Source: Castor canadensis (taxonomy: Eukaryota; Chordata; Mammalia; Rodentia; Castoridae). From it: a DNA stretch of 64,000 nucleotides. The translations under genes were made by a program, and so were the position numbers. The stretch lies in the NCBI RefSeq assembly GCF_047511655.1, contig NC_133386.1, positions 170,087,146 through 170,151,145 on the forward strand. Direction: 5' to 3'. The notes under the pieces were generated by a model, which was not told where the DNA came from, did no database searches, and worked only from the letters and a program-made list of their open reading frames with translations. The stretch's first letter is position 1. Every line of letters starts with the position of its first letter. Of this stretch, positions 50,363-62,188 are shown in pieces.

Positions 50363-50750
50363 TTGTGGCTGAGGTGGCGGGTTGAGCAGCGGTACCGGCC
50401 TCCCCGGAGTCCAGCACATTTTCACAGGTTACGGAGGAGGCCTGCTTCCTGTGTCCCCCAGGCCGGCATTCACTTCCCTCATCTGCACTGCAGCTGCAGT
50501 TTCCTTTCCTCCCCGCCATTTCTCCTCTCCACTGCTTGCGGTGCTTGAACGGATGCTAAGGAGTACGGCTGCGAGAGTCACAGTTGCGGGCCCTGCTCAC
50601 GTCCCATCAAAACCCCGCGGCGACAGCCTGCGCGTCCGCAAGGAGCTTTGCATTACACAGCGGCTGGGCTGCGAGCGCCAGCCTCAGATGCCAGGCACCC
50701 TGGGGAGAGCCGTCCCCACGCGGGCTCAGGAGCCCAAGGGGAAGCCATGC
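50363..50750 (+). promoter_or_regulatory. CpG-rich block, candidate promoter
   Basis: A local cluster of CpGs (gtggcggg, taccggcc, gcgggccc, ccgcggcgac, gcgcgtccgc) stands out from AT-rich surroundings and sits 2.3 kb beyond the TCP11L1 stop. No open frame of substance is conserved in appearance. A lncRNA promoter is the simplest explanation; strand is assumed. Confidence 0.5.
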
Positions 50751-50999
50751 TCCCTTCAAAACCTAGGGACAAAATGTGGCTGTAGGCCGGGCCTGATGGC
50801 ATGTCATCGATTTTGAAGTCACGTGTTGGCGCTAGTGTCACCGGTCACACTTCGATTCCCTGCGGCCCACTTTTAAGTTCATCTCAACTAAACATTGAGC
50901 ACTTCTCAGTGCAACTTCCGACTTAAACGTAATCTTAAAGTAACACTTCTCTATTTCCGGTCTTACTCATGCTGCTTCTGTTTATTTTTGGGTTTTTTT

Positions 51000-51085
51000 T
51001 GGTTTTTTTTTTGCCGCACTGGGGTTTGAACTCGGGGCCTGCGCTTGCCAGGCAGGCCTCTACAGCTTGATCCTCTCAGCCAGCT
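51000..51085 (-). mobile_element. ID-type SINE
   Basis: cgcactggggtttgaactcggggcctgcgcttgccaggcagg. Confidence 0.83.
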
Positions 51086-51185
51086 CGGCCTCTGCTTTTT
51101 CATCTACCGCCTTCCTAATGCGCAGTTTGGTCAGTACTCGGGGAAGAAAGTTGTAAATGGCTGAGTTGCTTTTCCTCACTTTGTT

Positions 51186-51332
51186 CTGTTTTTCTTTTTG
51201 GGGGTGTGGAGGCTGGAGAGGACACAGGGTCTTACCAGACTGGCTTCGAACTCCTGGGCTCAAGCGATCCTCCTGCCTCAGCCTCCCGAGGAGCTGGGAC
51301 TATAGGAGTGAACCACTGTGCCTACTGTTTTC
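51186..51332 (-). mobile_element. B1-like SINE
   Basis: gggctcaagcgatcctcctgcctcagcctcccgaggagctgggac, unusually close to the 7SL/Alu-type sequence. Confidence 0.85.
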
Positions 51333-51809
51333 TCCTTGACTTTTAGGCTTAAAGTTTGATAAACTGCCAAGTGTTGAATATTTGGCTTTATTTAAATCAG
51401 CATAGTACCTAAATTTTGTTACTGGTATGAATGATCTTTTACAACGCTTGAAATTTTTATTAAATAAAACATAAGTTCATTTGCTAGTCACAGTCAAGGA
51501 AAAACTACCAATTTAAATGAAGTTTGCTTTGGGAATGAAAATGTAAAAAATACTTAGGAATATGGTAATTATATTTTACTATTGTGTAAAAGAATTCTGA
51601 ACATTTACATATTAACTATGGGCAATAGAGGGTTATACTATTGCTAAATAAATTCAGAATTATTGACCAAAGTCAGTATGCTGACAAAAGTGGAGTGTTT
51701 CTGTCTTTTCAGCAGCACAAGTAGATTGCTCCATTTTCCTTTACTTGTAGCTTATACTTTGGTAAGGATGTTTTAAGTCTGGTAGTAAAGACTATAGTTT
51801 AAAGCCAGT

Positions 51810-51965
51810 TTATATTTATCTATTTAATTTATTTACTTATCTAATTTATTTATGAGATGGGATCTCGCTATGTAGCCCAGATTGGATTTGAACTTGTGGT
51901 CCTCCTGCCCTGGCCTCCCCCGTGCTGTGATTACAGGCTCATGGCCACCACACCTGGTGCCAATT
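51810..51965 (-). mobile_element. B1-like SINE
   Basis: gagatgggatctcgctatgtagcccag to catggccaccacacctgg. Confidence 0.85.
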
Positions 51966-52071
51966 TTTAAATAGATTATTTAATCACATCTGAATTCAGG
52001 TTCTAGATTTACTGCTGCATTCGTGGTTTATGACAGTTTCTTTAACATAATACATTTCTTCCTCACTCCTT

Positions 52072-52345
52072 CTGTGTGGGAGGGGCAGTACTGGGCACTG
52101 AACTCACGGTCTCAGCTTGCTAGGCAGTTGCTCTGCCACTTGAACCATGCCCAGTCCTTTTGCTTTTTAGTTTTTCAGACAGGATCTCATGCTAACTTTG
52201 CCCAGGCTGGCCTCAGAATGCAATTCTCCTACCTTTGCCTCCCTATACAGGTGGGATTACAGTTGTGTATCACTATACCTGAGTCATTTTTGAGATAGGG
52301 TCTTGCTTTTTTGCATAAGCTGAACTTTAACCACTATCCTCACAT
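52072..52345 (-). mobile_element. Composite SINE tract
   Basis: ggcagtactgggcactgaactcacgg...; two B1 pieces follow one ID half. Confidence 0.8.
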
Positions 52346-52704
52346 TTCTGCCTCCAGAGAAGCTTCCTTTTTCTTTTTCTCCTTTCTGAGTTTTAGCTAT
52401 CATTCTGAATCACACTTTAGGCTTAACTGGTTTTCTGTGTAAGTAGTTTTTCCATAAATGAGTTAAGAGGAGGTAAGTTTAATACTACCAAGGAACAAAA
52501 TGCAGTTCTGCATTCCAAGTTTTTTGCTCACTGTAATTATAATTTGGTTAATTGGCTGTAATTGTCTTTGATATCTGTTTAGCTTGTGAAAAAAGGTACT
52601 TGAACACTGAACACCTTTTGAAAGATAGCTGATAGAATGAGACAGTGGGTAGTTGAAGGAATTCCCACACTTAAGTTGCTTTTAACAAAGATGAAAATTA
52701 AATC

Positions 52705-52792
52705 TTTTTTTTTTTTAGCAGTACCGGGGGGTTGAACGCCTCAGGGCCTCTTGCCTAGGCAGGCACTCTACCATTTTGATCTGCCTCAGATT
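52705..52792 (-). mobile_element. ID-type SINE
   Basis: agcagtaccggggggttgaacgcctcagggcc. Confidence 0.8.
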
Positions 52793-53009
52793 TAATTAGG
52801 GGAAATTCATTAATATTTGAGGATTTATAAAATGTTTAATTTGCTTCTTAAAAACGTTTTCAGTTAGTACCAAAAAAATGCCAGGAAAGGACATGAGATT
52901 TAGTGTGCACACAGTAAGTACAAGATGACTCTTCCTTGTATTGTGGACTATTTAAAATGGTGTTGGGTGAATAATATAAAGTCCTAATAAAATCTGAATA
53001 AAAGAAACC

Positions 53010-53734
53010 GAAGGAAGCATGTTTTGAGATACTTTTATTTTTTGAAGGACTTTTAAAATTTTAAACTACAAAACAGACTCCATACATTCTGCCATAAATA
53101 AAAACAAACAATAAGGCAGGACTCTACATAAGCAAACTAAGAACAACTGTTTTTCAGAAAATGTGATAAAATGCTTTACAATCATCATAAGCCATCCAGT
53201 TTTTAAAATAAAACTGTGGAAAACTCACAAATCTTCAAGTGCACATACAAGACACCCTTGAAGAGGAAACAAAATGTGGTTCTGCCATTTTGTACTATTC
53301 TCACATTTTGTAAAACCTAATCTTGCTTAAAGCATAGGTCTGTTCCATATTCTAAAATTCACACAGGTTTTGTTTTTTTTTCTCAAAAACCATATGATAG
53401 AGGCACCAATGACAATACACCTTTGTTTCCAAGTATCTTGTAACAAAGTGTTGTCTCTTTTAAACATATGACTTAAGAGGCAAAAAGGGAATCCTGGGAG
53501 TTTCCTCTCAGAGGCAGGTTTTAAGACTGCCTCATCGAATTCGCTTCTGCTGCCGGGCTCTGTAAATGTCATGAACAGGGGGAACAACAGCCCCCTTTTC
53601 TTCATCTTCATCTGAATCTTCATTGGGCCTTTTGACAGCCTTGGTGAGTACTGTGTTACTTTCCACAGGGCCATTGCCTTCCACAGCTAGCTCGGGGGCC
53701 CCACCAGTAATGATCCTCACAGCTTCCTCAACAG
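53010..53734 (-). CDS. CSTF3: CSTF3 last exon: residues 652-717 plus 3' UTR
   Basis: Coding part 53532-53734 encodes [20 protein letters not shown] through an acidic stretch (NEDSDEDEE) to the basic terminus RARQQKRIR and TGA at 53534-53532. The acceptor is ccatccccatag on the minus strand. The 3' UTR runs to about 53015. Confidence 0.95.
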
Positions 53735-56700
53735 CTATGGGGATGGAACAAAATGGATGTTAGAGGATGTTTAAAATTACGCCAGTGTGAAAGAATATGC
53801 ATGTTCTATTTTGGATAGTGTGTAGCTCATTTCATAGTCTGAATTTTAGCAAAGTATGAGATAGTATTACTCTTGCTAAATTACATGAAAAGACAAGCTG
53901 ATGTTAAAACTAATAAAATTATTTTTATAAGCCAGATGGGATGGTGCACACTTCCATGAATAGAAAAGATAAACCGTGATAACATTTTACTTAGAGTTGG
54001 ACTGCGGGCAAGCCTCTCTCTTACAGAGGGCTCAGCTGGCTCCTGGCTTTTGCACTTCTGCAAATTGGCTAGTTGGCTTTAGAGGCTTAATAGCAAAGAA
54101 CAACAATCTCTTCTGCCCAGGAGACAATAATGTGAATTACACACTGGCACTGGAGCTTTCATTACTCACTATTTGGTATCTTGCATCTTCGGAAAATTTC
54201 CATCAATTCATCCACTTGTACGAAAGGACCCTATTTAGACACAAAGAAATTTTAATCCCCTGTCATCTGACAAGTTAAAATAACCCTTTATATTTCCCAT
54301 TGTACAAGAGAAAAAACGTGCAATTACTGTATCCTACAGAAGCAGTATCTCCATGAAAATAATGAACAAACCTGGAAACAGATGGGAGGAGGGAGAAGTT
54401 TCATCAAAACCACAGCTGCAGGGGGCACTGGAAACACTCCACCAGGGACAGGGTGTAAGCCTGGAGCTGTGAAAGCAAGAAAGTGGGGTGGAAGAGCTTC
54501 TGTAATGAAAGCTAAAATTAAGTACATGTCCATAATGATTTTCTATGTATCTGTTGCTTTATTCTGGACATTTTTAAATACTTTGTGTTTTACCTGCTTG
54601 ACCCACCCAATAGGGTAGATAAGAAATGCAGTCTCCACCCTCTGGTCACTGGGAAGCAGAAGGTAGACAAGTGACTGTGTAAGGCAACCAAAGGGCTGCA
54701 CTAAAGAAAATTTTTGTCAAAGCCTATTGCTGAGTCACACACATCATTTGTTCAGCAATCCTGTTTAAAATCAGTTATTCAACAGCATATTTAATCAGAA
54801 GGGCCTTGTTCAAAAAAGATCTAGAGGCACTATAGATCTAACTATAAATTGTAACATCACTGAAGTAAGTTTCCAGCTGTTTGAGTAATCTGCACAGAGC
54901 AGCATTTTTGAAAAGTCTTACGTTTACTACTAAAATGGGTTACTGGAATCTGGATCACCGAGGGTTTAGTTTTTAGGACGCTCTCAGTTCATCTGGTTCA
55001 TAGATCACTGCTAAGTCACTTGTCACAGTAATCTTTAATAATTAACCTACAGTGGAAAAGACCATGTTAATCCCCCCACCCTGGATTTAAACTGGCAAAT
55101 AAACCGAGGTCTGTACTGGATCTAAACTCATGGCTTACGTGCTAAATGTCGTGGCTGAAATGGAATCATCTGCTGAGTGTCTGGCTTAGGGTACTCTGGT
55201 TTTCTATCCACTTCATCTTTCAGAACAGGCACTATAGAAGGAGCTACAACTGGGTCTGGAATTATAGCTGCCAGCTTAGCACGGGAGACATCCTGAAAAT
55301 GCAGAACAAAAGAATCCTAAACCCAAAAAAGGGTTTTATACAGTATAATGGTTTAATTCTACAATCGACGATACAGTGAGAATAATTGGGTTAAGACTAC
55401 AGAAAAAGAATGGAGAGGGAAAAGCAAGAGTTTTAATAATGATAAAGACTGTTAAATATTCAGCAAGAAAGCTATTGGCTCTGAAGACCCAGTGTTTGTT
55501 TTATAACAACCGCAACCCCAGCTAGGAATCACTAGACTATGTTCCAGGAGGGACAGATGCAAGCTTTTGTGGGAAGTCATGAGGCTGGGCACCGACTTAG
55601 AGGAACATACAAGGTTTTACATATTCTTTTCACATCCCCTTCTCCAAGAATTGAACATCTCAGTTTAAGTGAAGTCCTGCTGCATGAAGGCTAAAATAAG
55701 GCTTAGCAGCACCTCCACTGGTTAGTAAGATTTCACTAATGAAATGAAAAATGATTCCCACAATACTGGTACAGGAGAGGAACACGTATTAAGCATTAAT
55801 ACGTCAGGCAGTTAGCCATTGTCTGCATTTCCTCTTTGAGGCAATTGGTAACTTCTGCATTATACAGAAGGGATGGAGCTCGTAAGAGAAGACTAGAAGT
55901 CCAGCATCTGACCTCAGGTTTGCAGTACACTGCAGTACCCTGCCAGGGCTGAGACTCTCTAAGGTGTGTCAGAGATGCACTACAGCCACCTGTTTGTTAA
56001 CAGAAGAAGCCCTCTCCCACTTCATTTTCTCAAGATTTGCTCAAATACAATTCATGCCATCTGGAATTAAATGCACAAATATATATGAGCAGGTGCACTG
56101 GGGGTTGCTTTTCTCTGTCCCACTCACATGTACGTACCAGGCCACCCAACACCACGTGGCGAAACACATTAATCCTCATAGAAACAAAAGAGTAGAAACA
56201 GAAATACAAGATGGGAAAATCATATTCAAGAAGTAGTTCAAAATAATTTTTATTTTCATTAACCTTAATTTTCATTTTCATCTTGGGGAAGTTGAAATAG
56301 CCTTTTCTAATAATTCCAAAACTAAGTTCTAAAATGTCTTCGGTTTTCCTTTGAGAAGTAAAATAGAAGCAGAAACCACCCATTCCTGAGCAGTACTACC
56401 CTGAAAACCAGGATCCCCTTAGTTTAGAATAGGAATCTGGGACTAGTACGGAAAGGAGGCTTACCTTAAGGAAAAGGTCTGAAACTAAACATGGATACTT
56501 CTCAAAGTTTTTAAATCTGGTTCAAACACAGAATGAGACTCAGGCCAAAAGAGGGCAGTGAGGAAAAGAACAATGGTCAAGAACATTCTGATACTAGTTG
56601 GCTTACAGGGATCAACCAAGAACTCGTGTAGGGCTGGCAGAGTGACTCAAGTGGTAGACTTCCTGCCTAGTGTGAGGCTCTGAGTTCAAACTTCAGTATT

Positions 56701-59700
56701 GTCAAAAACAAAAAATCTTTTGTGTATATAATGCTTCCCTTTGGCTTTTCATCTGTGTCTTTGTTCAGATGGTAAAAAAAGATTTAAAAAATGACAGAAC
56801 AATGGTTTTCTTAGCAAGTTTCATAGACATTAATCTTCCCTCCTGGACTAAACAGGTTCAAGGAGAATTGTTTTCCTATGACTCAGTAATCTGCATAGAT
56901 GAGTTCCACTCCTAGATAAGCCATTTCCCCTGAAGGCCACCAAAGGAGAACTGTTTTAAGGATATGAATCTCTCAAGGATCTTTATGGATTTAATGAGCT
57001 GTCATGTTTCTTTATTAGATCTTACAAAATATGCAACAGGAACTACATTTAGTTTAAGATCTGTCAAAACATGTTCATCCAATTTGATAAAAATTATTAG
57101 AAAAAAGTAGTACCTAAGATAACATTCAGATTTTCTTTTGCTTTTCTTCCCCCCACACCTTTTCAATCTGCTCACTAAACACAACATATATAAGACATTG
57201 ACAATTTCTTGGACACAATGAAAGTGTGTGCTACATTTCAAGCATTTAAATTTCATTTTGTTCAGCTACTTCTCATAACTCATGTTTCATAAACCAAGGA
57301 AAATCACTGAACTTTTTTCTTGTTTTATTAATATGTATTTCAGAATTTGTTTTAGAATAAAAGTTATCCATGAACTCTTCTAAAACACTGGGAAAATGAA
57401 GACACTACAAACATCTTGATCCTAAGTACATACCTTATAACCCAGGGCTTTTAGTTCACTTGCAGAGCAAGGATATAAATCCATGAATTTGTATCTGTCT
57501 ACCAGTAAAGCTGTTTCTTTGCCTTCATACTCTTCTTTGAATGCTGTAAACCGTCTTTTTTCCACTTTGAGTATACTAGCTAAATCACCAATATTACTTT
57601 CAAAAGCTAGAAATCGGGCCCAGATTTCCCTGTAAAAAAAATTAATCACTACTTAGTTATTCTGGGTTTGGGGCAAAGAGTCTTAATTTCTCCTCTTTTC
57701 TTTCTAAACTATAAAAAGCTTTTTTATTATAAAGCTTCCCAAACTATAGGAAAATAGAATATTATAATGAATACTTTCATATCATTACCCAGGTTCAATA
57801 ATTGCCCAATTTTGCCATGTGTTTAATCTTATTTTTGCTTAAGTATTTGAAAGTCAACTACAGATATAACACTTCTCCCTAAACATTTGAATATTTAAGT
57901 CCTTTTCTGAGTTCTAACTTTTTTAGCACACCGTCCTATTCTTTGTAGCCAATAAAAGAGGTCTTAGGCAAGGTAAACAGCAGCTGGAAAAGTTAGAAGA
58001 GGAACCTCTGCAGACTTCTAGTTTCTCCTGAACAATATGGCTTCATCATTTTATTTAATGGCACGAATTATGATGCAAAATACATTCTTCATCCAATGTA
58101 TTAATTTAAATATATTTTAAAGTCTAATATGCTTCCTTTATTTTTTTGCCATTAGTTTGGCTCATTAGAGACAAATTGGTGCCTCATACATTGTTCTTGC
58201 AGCCCAAACTAATGCTCTGACATTACTTAAATGACACTAAGCACCTTTGCACTAATATAGTGCATATAGGACTACTGCAAAACACTTTACGCTGATAGCT
58301 ATAACTGTGACTCAGTCAGAAAGGGAAGATTAGTCAGGTTATGAAATTTGCCCACTGTCTTGTGTGCTGAGCTGGAATCTGAACCTATGATGCCAAAGCC
58401 TTACTAGTTCATGTAACTGCTATACTGTGTTGTTCTCTGGTAAATTGACAAGAGACAAAATCATAAATCAGGGACATAATATATAAAAAAAGTCTTAATA
58501 CAGAAGAAGAAGCTTTGCTTTTCAGTAACGGAGATAAATTTCAGAACGCATCTCTAACATACATAGCAGTTTTAAAGGTATGTTAAACTGGAAACATTGA
58601 AATATTCAATAATAAATTACAAAGGCATCTCTCAAAACAATTCTAATCATTATGCAGAAAATACTCTTAAACAGGTAGAAAGAAAACATTGAAAGTAGGA
58701 GCTTTGCGAGAGAAGGGAAATTTCTCCTGAAATTCAGTCAAGCAAACATTCACCCCACAGATCACAGATCGAGTATTAAAGCTGCCCTTAGAACCTGACC
58801 AACACATTTTCACAATGGCTTACCCAGACTTCTCGGGAGGAAGGCTTCCAGACGTTAAAACTCGTTCAAACAAAACTCGGGTATTATTGTCCTCTAGGAT
58901 ATTTTTAAAAATTTAAATATTAAAAAAATCAGTTTTACAATTCAACAATGTATTTTCACAAGCATAATCGCAATTTATCCTCACAAAAGTCCTATGCAGA
59001 CAGGTAACTATTTTTACACCTGATATCTACAGATGAGGAAATGAACCAACAGTGAGTTGGCTCATTGTTACTGCCTAACATCTGTCCACTTGTCTGTAGT
59101 TTAGTTTAGCTCTCCTCTGTGCTACAGTGCAGTTGTAATGCATACTGTGATGTGTGAACCAGGGTCCTATTTGCCTTTTTAAAATAATGATATTACAACA
59201 GTCAGATTACTGATATTTTAAACATACATCCAGTGTGAACGAAGGTAAGTTCAAAGTTAGATATAATTGAGTTTCTTATTTTAACTTTCTTATTTTACGG
59301 CACCAAGACTATGTTTAGCTATTTTATATTTTGCTTCCTTGTAGAGATAAAATAATATCCAGGTTGGGTGGGGGGTAAATGTGCAAATAGTAAATGAATT
59401 AAGGGAATAGTTGCCAGAGTAGGTTAAATTTTAAGTCTTAGGAGCTCCTCTGTAGCTGAATGTATGAAAATGACTCTTCCCTAAATTGTAAGTGATTTTT
59501 TAAAATTTAAGAATCTTGCAGTAAATCTATAACAGCCATTAAATTGTACACTTAAAATGGGTGCACTTATGACACATAAATTATATCTCGGTAAAATTTT
59601 TTTTCAAATCTAGCAGAAAAAATAAATAAACGTAAAATAAAAACTCCTGCAAAGCGGTTGGTTTTTATTGCTTCAGGGTGTTATTCAATTTCCTACATGT

Positions 59701-62188
59701 TCATAAGCAAGATAAACCCAGGAGAGATTAACTGTGTTCAGCCAAAGCAGACGGCGCCATAGTCATGCCATTCAATTCAACATACCATACTTTTTAAATG
59801 TTAAGTAAATCTTACGTTTTATCCTTCTTGCTTTATTCTAAACTTTGCTTCAAACGTATCTTTTCCCATTCCATACAACCTTCCCCCTGCCTACTACGTG
59901 CTCTGCTCTCTGGGTAATGCCTACTCCTCTTTCTTTACCTGCCTAACTAACTACTGCTCATCTTTCAAGACCCAACTCGTGCCCTTCTCTGTGACGCCCT
60001 TAGGACAGCACTGTCCAACAGAAATATTATGCAAACCAAATATGTAATTTAGGTTTCTTACTAGCCAAATTAAAAGAGTAAAGTGAGGTAAAATTAATTT
60101 TAAGGTATTTATCCCAGTATATCCAAATTGTCATTTTACCATGTAAACAATATGAAAAATTATGAAGATATTTTATATTCTTTTTTTTGGTACTAAGTCT
60201 TTGCAGTTTTCTCATGAATCCTATGAAAGGTATTTTTAGTATGACTAGTCTGCAGATGAGAAAACTGCGATTTAAGATTATACACCTAATCTCATGTACG
60301 TGTAAATCTGATTTTTCTTTTTTCTTTGTGACACTGGGGTTTGAACTCAGGGCTCCATGCTTGCAAAGCAGGTTCTCTATCCCTTGAGCCATACCCCCAG
60401 CCCAGCAAATTTTCTAGGTAGGCTCTATACCACTGAGCCACACTCCCAGCCCTCTAGTGATTATTCTTAAACCAACTTTTATACAACATTAAAATTTTTT
60501 GGTTTCCTGAATGACCAATAACTACACTAAATTTTATTTACACAAACACACGCATGCACACACACACACACGAATAGATGAGCTACCTAGTGCCTGATAC
60601 ATGGTAAGAATTCAAAAAAGAATGGCTGTATTGGGCTTGAGGCGTGGCCCAAGTGGTAGAGTGCTTGCCTTGTAAGTGCAAGATCCTGAATTCAAACCCC
60701 AGTACCACCAAAAAAATAATAAATAGCTGTATTACTGTTATTACAACAGAATAGGAAAATAAAGATGCTAATGAAAATGTTTCTTTTAAAAATTCTTCCC
60801 CATTAGCTCAAAGCATTAGAGGGTTTTTGTTTTAATATTTCTGTTTTTCATTTTTTTTTGTTTTTTATGGTGCTGGGGACAGAACCCTAGACCTCATACA
60901 TGCTAGGTAAGTGTTCTACCTCTGAGCCACATCCCCATCCCTAAAAGGCTTTTCTGTCTGCTCCCCCTCAGGCAGTAAGTTGCCCAGAGTTATCAGAGAT
61001 GGGTATAAACAACTCCGTGTCTCCTAACTCCCCCTTTGCTGCTGCATTGTCTGGCACTAATAGTACTTTTCTGATCAAAAATCATTCTTCAGAGTCAAAA
61101 GGAATCTACCATTATTCAAAAAATACAAATTTATGGTTAATAGGCTACAAATTATTTCTTAGGTACCTATCAAGTACCCAGTTCTGGTGTGATATCATAA
61201 TTATAATATGTTCAAGAAAAAAATACAGCCAGCAACATAATTTCAGATGGTTTAAGATTAACTATTACAGATTCTAGAATCAACTTACCATTGAGGTGAG
61301 AGAGATAGTCAATATAAGCCAAAACATATTCTGGAATGTCTCCATATTTCTTTAGTCCCAGCTCAAAAATCTTAAAGGCAACAGATTTATCCTAGAAGCG
61401 AAGATAATAAAGTACTGATTTCCATGAAATTTCAGATAAGAGTCTCAAAAGAATATTAAAACCACAATACCCAAATATGACAAGGTACAAAAGAATTAAA
61501 ATGGAAATTAAAGTCATGTTAAGTAAAAATTGCCAAGCTAAAAACCAGTTAAGGGGAATCAGGTCCAGAAATATGGGGCTTAAGGCTCCACCCAGTGGCA
61601 CATGCGCATAGTCCCAGCTAGTTGGGAGGTTGAGGCAACTGGATTATTTGGATCTAGGAGTTCAGGACCAACATGGCAATACTGTGAGACCCTGTAGGTT
61701 TAAAAAAAGGAAAAGAAGGGGCTGGAGGTAGAGCTCAGTGTAGAGTGCTTGCCCTAGTATGCTTGAGGCCCAGGGTTAAATCATTAGTACAATAATAAAT
61801 AAATAAACAAATAATTCAACATGGATAAAAGAAAACAAATGAGATGTGGAGTTTACTTAGGCATAAATTAGCATACAATGGGTATTTGGATAATGTTCCA
61901 TATAATTTTATATAGATACACTTAGACTTTCTTTATGAAATGGAACAGTTAAAGCATAATGACAGAATTAGGACTACTTTTAATTAATACATCTCAGATG
62001 AAGGAAATTATTTCATCTTTATATGTATGTATTTCAATACTTACCTTACTACAGTAATATTCCATGAGTGCTGCAGTAACATAGACATGATGGCGGGTTC
62101 TGGTATCCTCTCTTGCTTTTTTAAATATCATTCTTCCAGATTTGATACCTTCTGCTCTCCTTGCAAATTTCATATATTGGATATATAC
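53010..62188 (-). CDS. CSTF3: CSTF3, cleavage stimulation factor subunit 3 (CstF-77), last eight coding exons
   Basis: Minus-strand exons, in transcript order, are 62188-62045, 61391-61289, 58893-58824, 57629-57434, 55292-55139, 54466-54372, 54230-54170 and 53734-53532. They encode 341 residues, which fit human positions 377-717; earlier exons lie right of the window. The N-terminal part visible here is the end of the HAT (half-a-TPR) repeat array ([59 protein letters not shown]). It is followed by a Pro-rich segment ([17 protein letters not shown]) and the acidic-basic tail ending RARQQKRIR. CstF-77 is the nuclear scaffold that dimerises through its HAT-C domain and bridges CstF-64 (via the C-terminal Pro-rich tail) and CstF-50 during pre-mRNA 3'-end cleavage. 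All junctions are GT-AG and in phase, and conservation to human is very high. The span start includes the inferred 3' UTR. Confidence 0.96.
53034..53039 (-). terminator. CSTF3: CSTF3 poly(A) signal
   Basis: AATAAA on the minus strand, about 495 bases after the stop; cleavage is expected near 53010-53020. Plus-strand AATAAA copies at 52986-52991 and 52997-53002 face it. Confidence 0.7.
54170..54230 (-). CDS. CSTF3: CSTF3 exon, residues 631-650
   Basis: A 61-bp exon, [20 protein letters not shown]. Minus-strand acceptor gtctaaatag, donor gtgagt. Confidence 0.95.
54372..54466 (-). CDS. CSTF3: CSTF3 exon, residues 600-630 (Pro-rich)
   Basis: Encodes [20 protein letters not shown] to PPPICFQ, the Pro-rich part of the tail that contacts CstF-64 in the family. 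Minus-strand acceptor gctttcacag, donor gtttgt (non-optimal). Confidence 0.95.
55139..55292 (-). CDS. CSTF3: CSTF3 exon, residues 548-598
   Basis: Encodes [20 protein letters not shown] to FQPRHLA, start of the flexible C-terminal region. Minus-strand acceptor attttcag, donor gtaagc. Confidence 0.95.
55780..55965 (-). mobile_element. MIR-like relic
   Basis: catttcctctttgaggcaattggtaac...tgacctcaggtttgcagtacactgc in CSTF3 intron; weak match. Confidence 0.4.
56632..56718 (+). mobile_element. ID-type SINE
   Basis: gggctggcagagtgactcaagtggtagacttcctgcctag. Confidence 0.85.
57434..57629 (-). CDS. CSTF3: CSTF3 exon, residues 483-547
   Basis: Encodes [20 protein letters not shown] to LKALGYK, the last HAT repeat and the connecting helix. 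Minus-strand acceptor tttttttacag, donor gtatgt. Confidence 0.95.
58250..58410 (-). mobile_element. MIR relic
   Basis: gaaatttgcccactgtcttgtgtgctgagctggaatctgaacc on the plus strand is the reverse of the MIR 5' half. Confidence 0.65.
58824..58893 (-). CDS. CSTF3: CSTF3 exon, residues 460-481
   Basis: A 70-bp exon encoding [20 protein letters not shown] and KS. Minus-strand acceptor aatatcctag is AT-rich and weak in pyrimidines; donor gtaagc. Confidence 0.94.
58955..59100 (-). mobile_element. MIR relic
   Basis: atcctcacaaaagtcctatgcagacagg...agatgaggaaatgaacc; starts 60 bp from the CSTF3 70-bp exon. Confidence 0.65.
59470..59610 (+). mobile_element. Old L1 3' end
   Basis: ccattaaattgtacacttaaaatgggtgcacttatgacac...tatctcggtaaaa is the L1M terminal motif. 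Confidence 0.75.
59825..60004 (+). mobile_element. L2 relic
   Basis: ctttcaagacccaactcgtgcccttctctgtgacgcc follows the L2 3' consensus style. Confidence 0.6.
60005..60190. mobile_element. Ancient interspersed repeat, family not resolved
   Basis: cactgtccaacagaaatattatgcaaacc...atcccagtatatccaaattgtcattttacc is a widely dispersed mammalian repeat pattern I recognise but cannot name with certainty. Confidence 0.5.
60325..60462 (-). mobile_element. ID-type SINE plus second ID end
   Basis: tgacactggggtttgaactcagggctcc...gagccatacccccagccc, then a partial second copy. Confidence 0.83.
60540..60572. repeat. (CA)n microsatellite
   Basis: acaaacacacgcatgcacacacacacacac in CSTF3 intron. Confidence 0.85.
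60634..60722 (+). mobile_element. ID-type SINE
   Basis: gggcttgaggcgtggcccaagtggtagagtg...accccagtaccacc. Confidence 0.87.
60862..60942 (-). mobile_element. ID-type SINE
   Basis: tggtgctggggacagaaccctagacctc...ctgagccacatccccatccc. Confidence 0.83.
61289..61391 (-). CDS. CSTF3: CSTF3 exon, residues 425-458
   Basis: Encodes [20 protein letters not shown] to YLSHLN, one HAT repeat. Minus-strand acceptor cgcttctag, donor gtaagt. Confidence 0.95.
61585..61812 (+). mobile_element. Composite SINE
   Basis: ccacccagtggcacatgcgcatagtcccagc...gctggaggtagagctcag, TAAA tail; 200 bp from a CSTF3 exon. Confidence 0.83.
62045..62188 (-). CDS. CSTF3: CSTF3 exon, residues 377-424
   Basis: Exactly 48 codons, [20 protein letters not shown] to YYCSK. 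On the minus strand the acceptor is tttttatcatag and the donor gtaagt. Confidence 0.95.

Larger units (their letters stand above)
48656..53010. other. Intergenic TCP11L1-CSTF3; possible non-coding RNA locus
   Basis: No protein-coding exon is recognised. SINEs occupy 48656-49036, 49496-49935, 50115-50190, 51000-51332, 51810-52345 and 52705-52792. A CpG-rich block is at 50363-50750. Single-copy AT-rich sequence at 51340-51800 and 52350-53010 carries plus-strand AATAAA signals (51467 area, 52986 and 52997). In human a non-coding RNA (LINC00294) lies in the corresponding interval; equivalence is inferred from position only. Confidence 0.5.
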
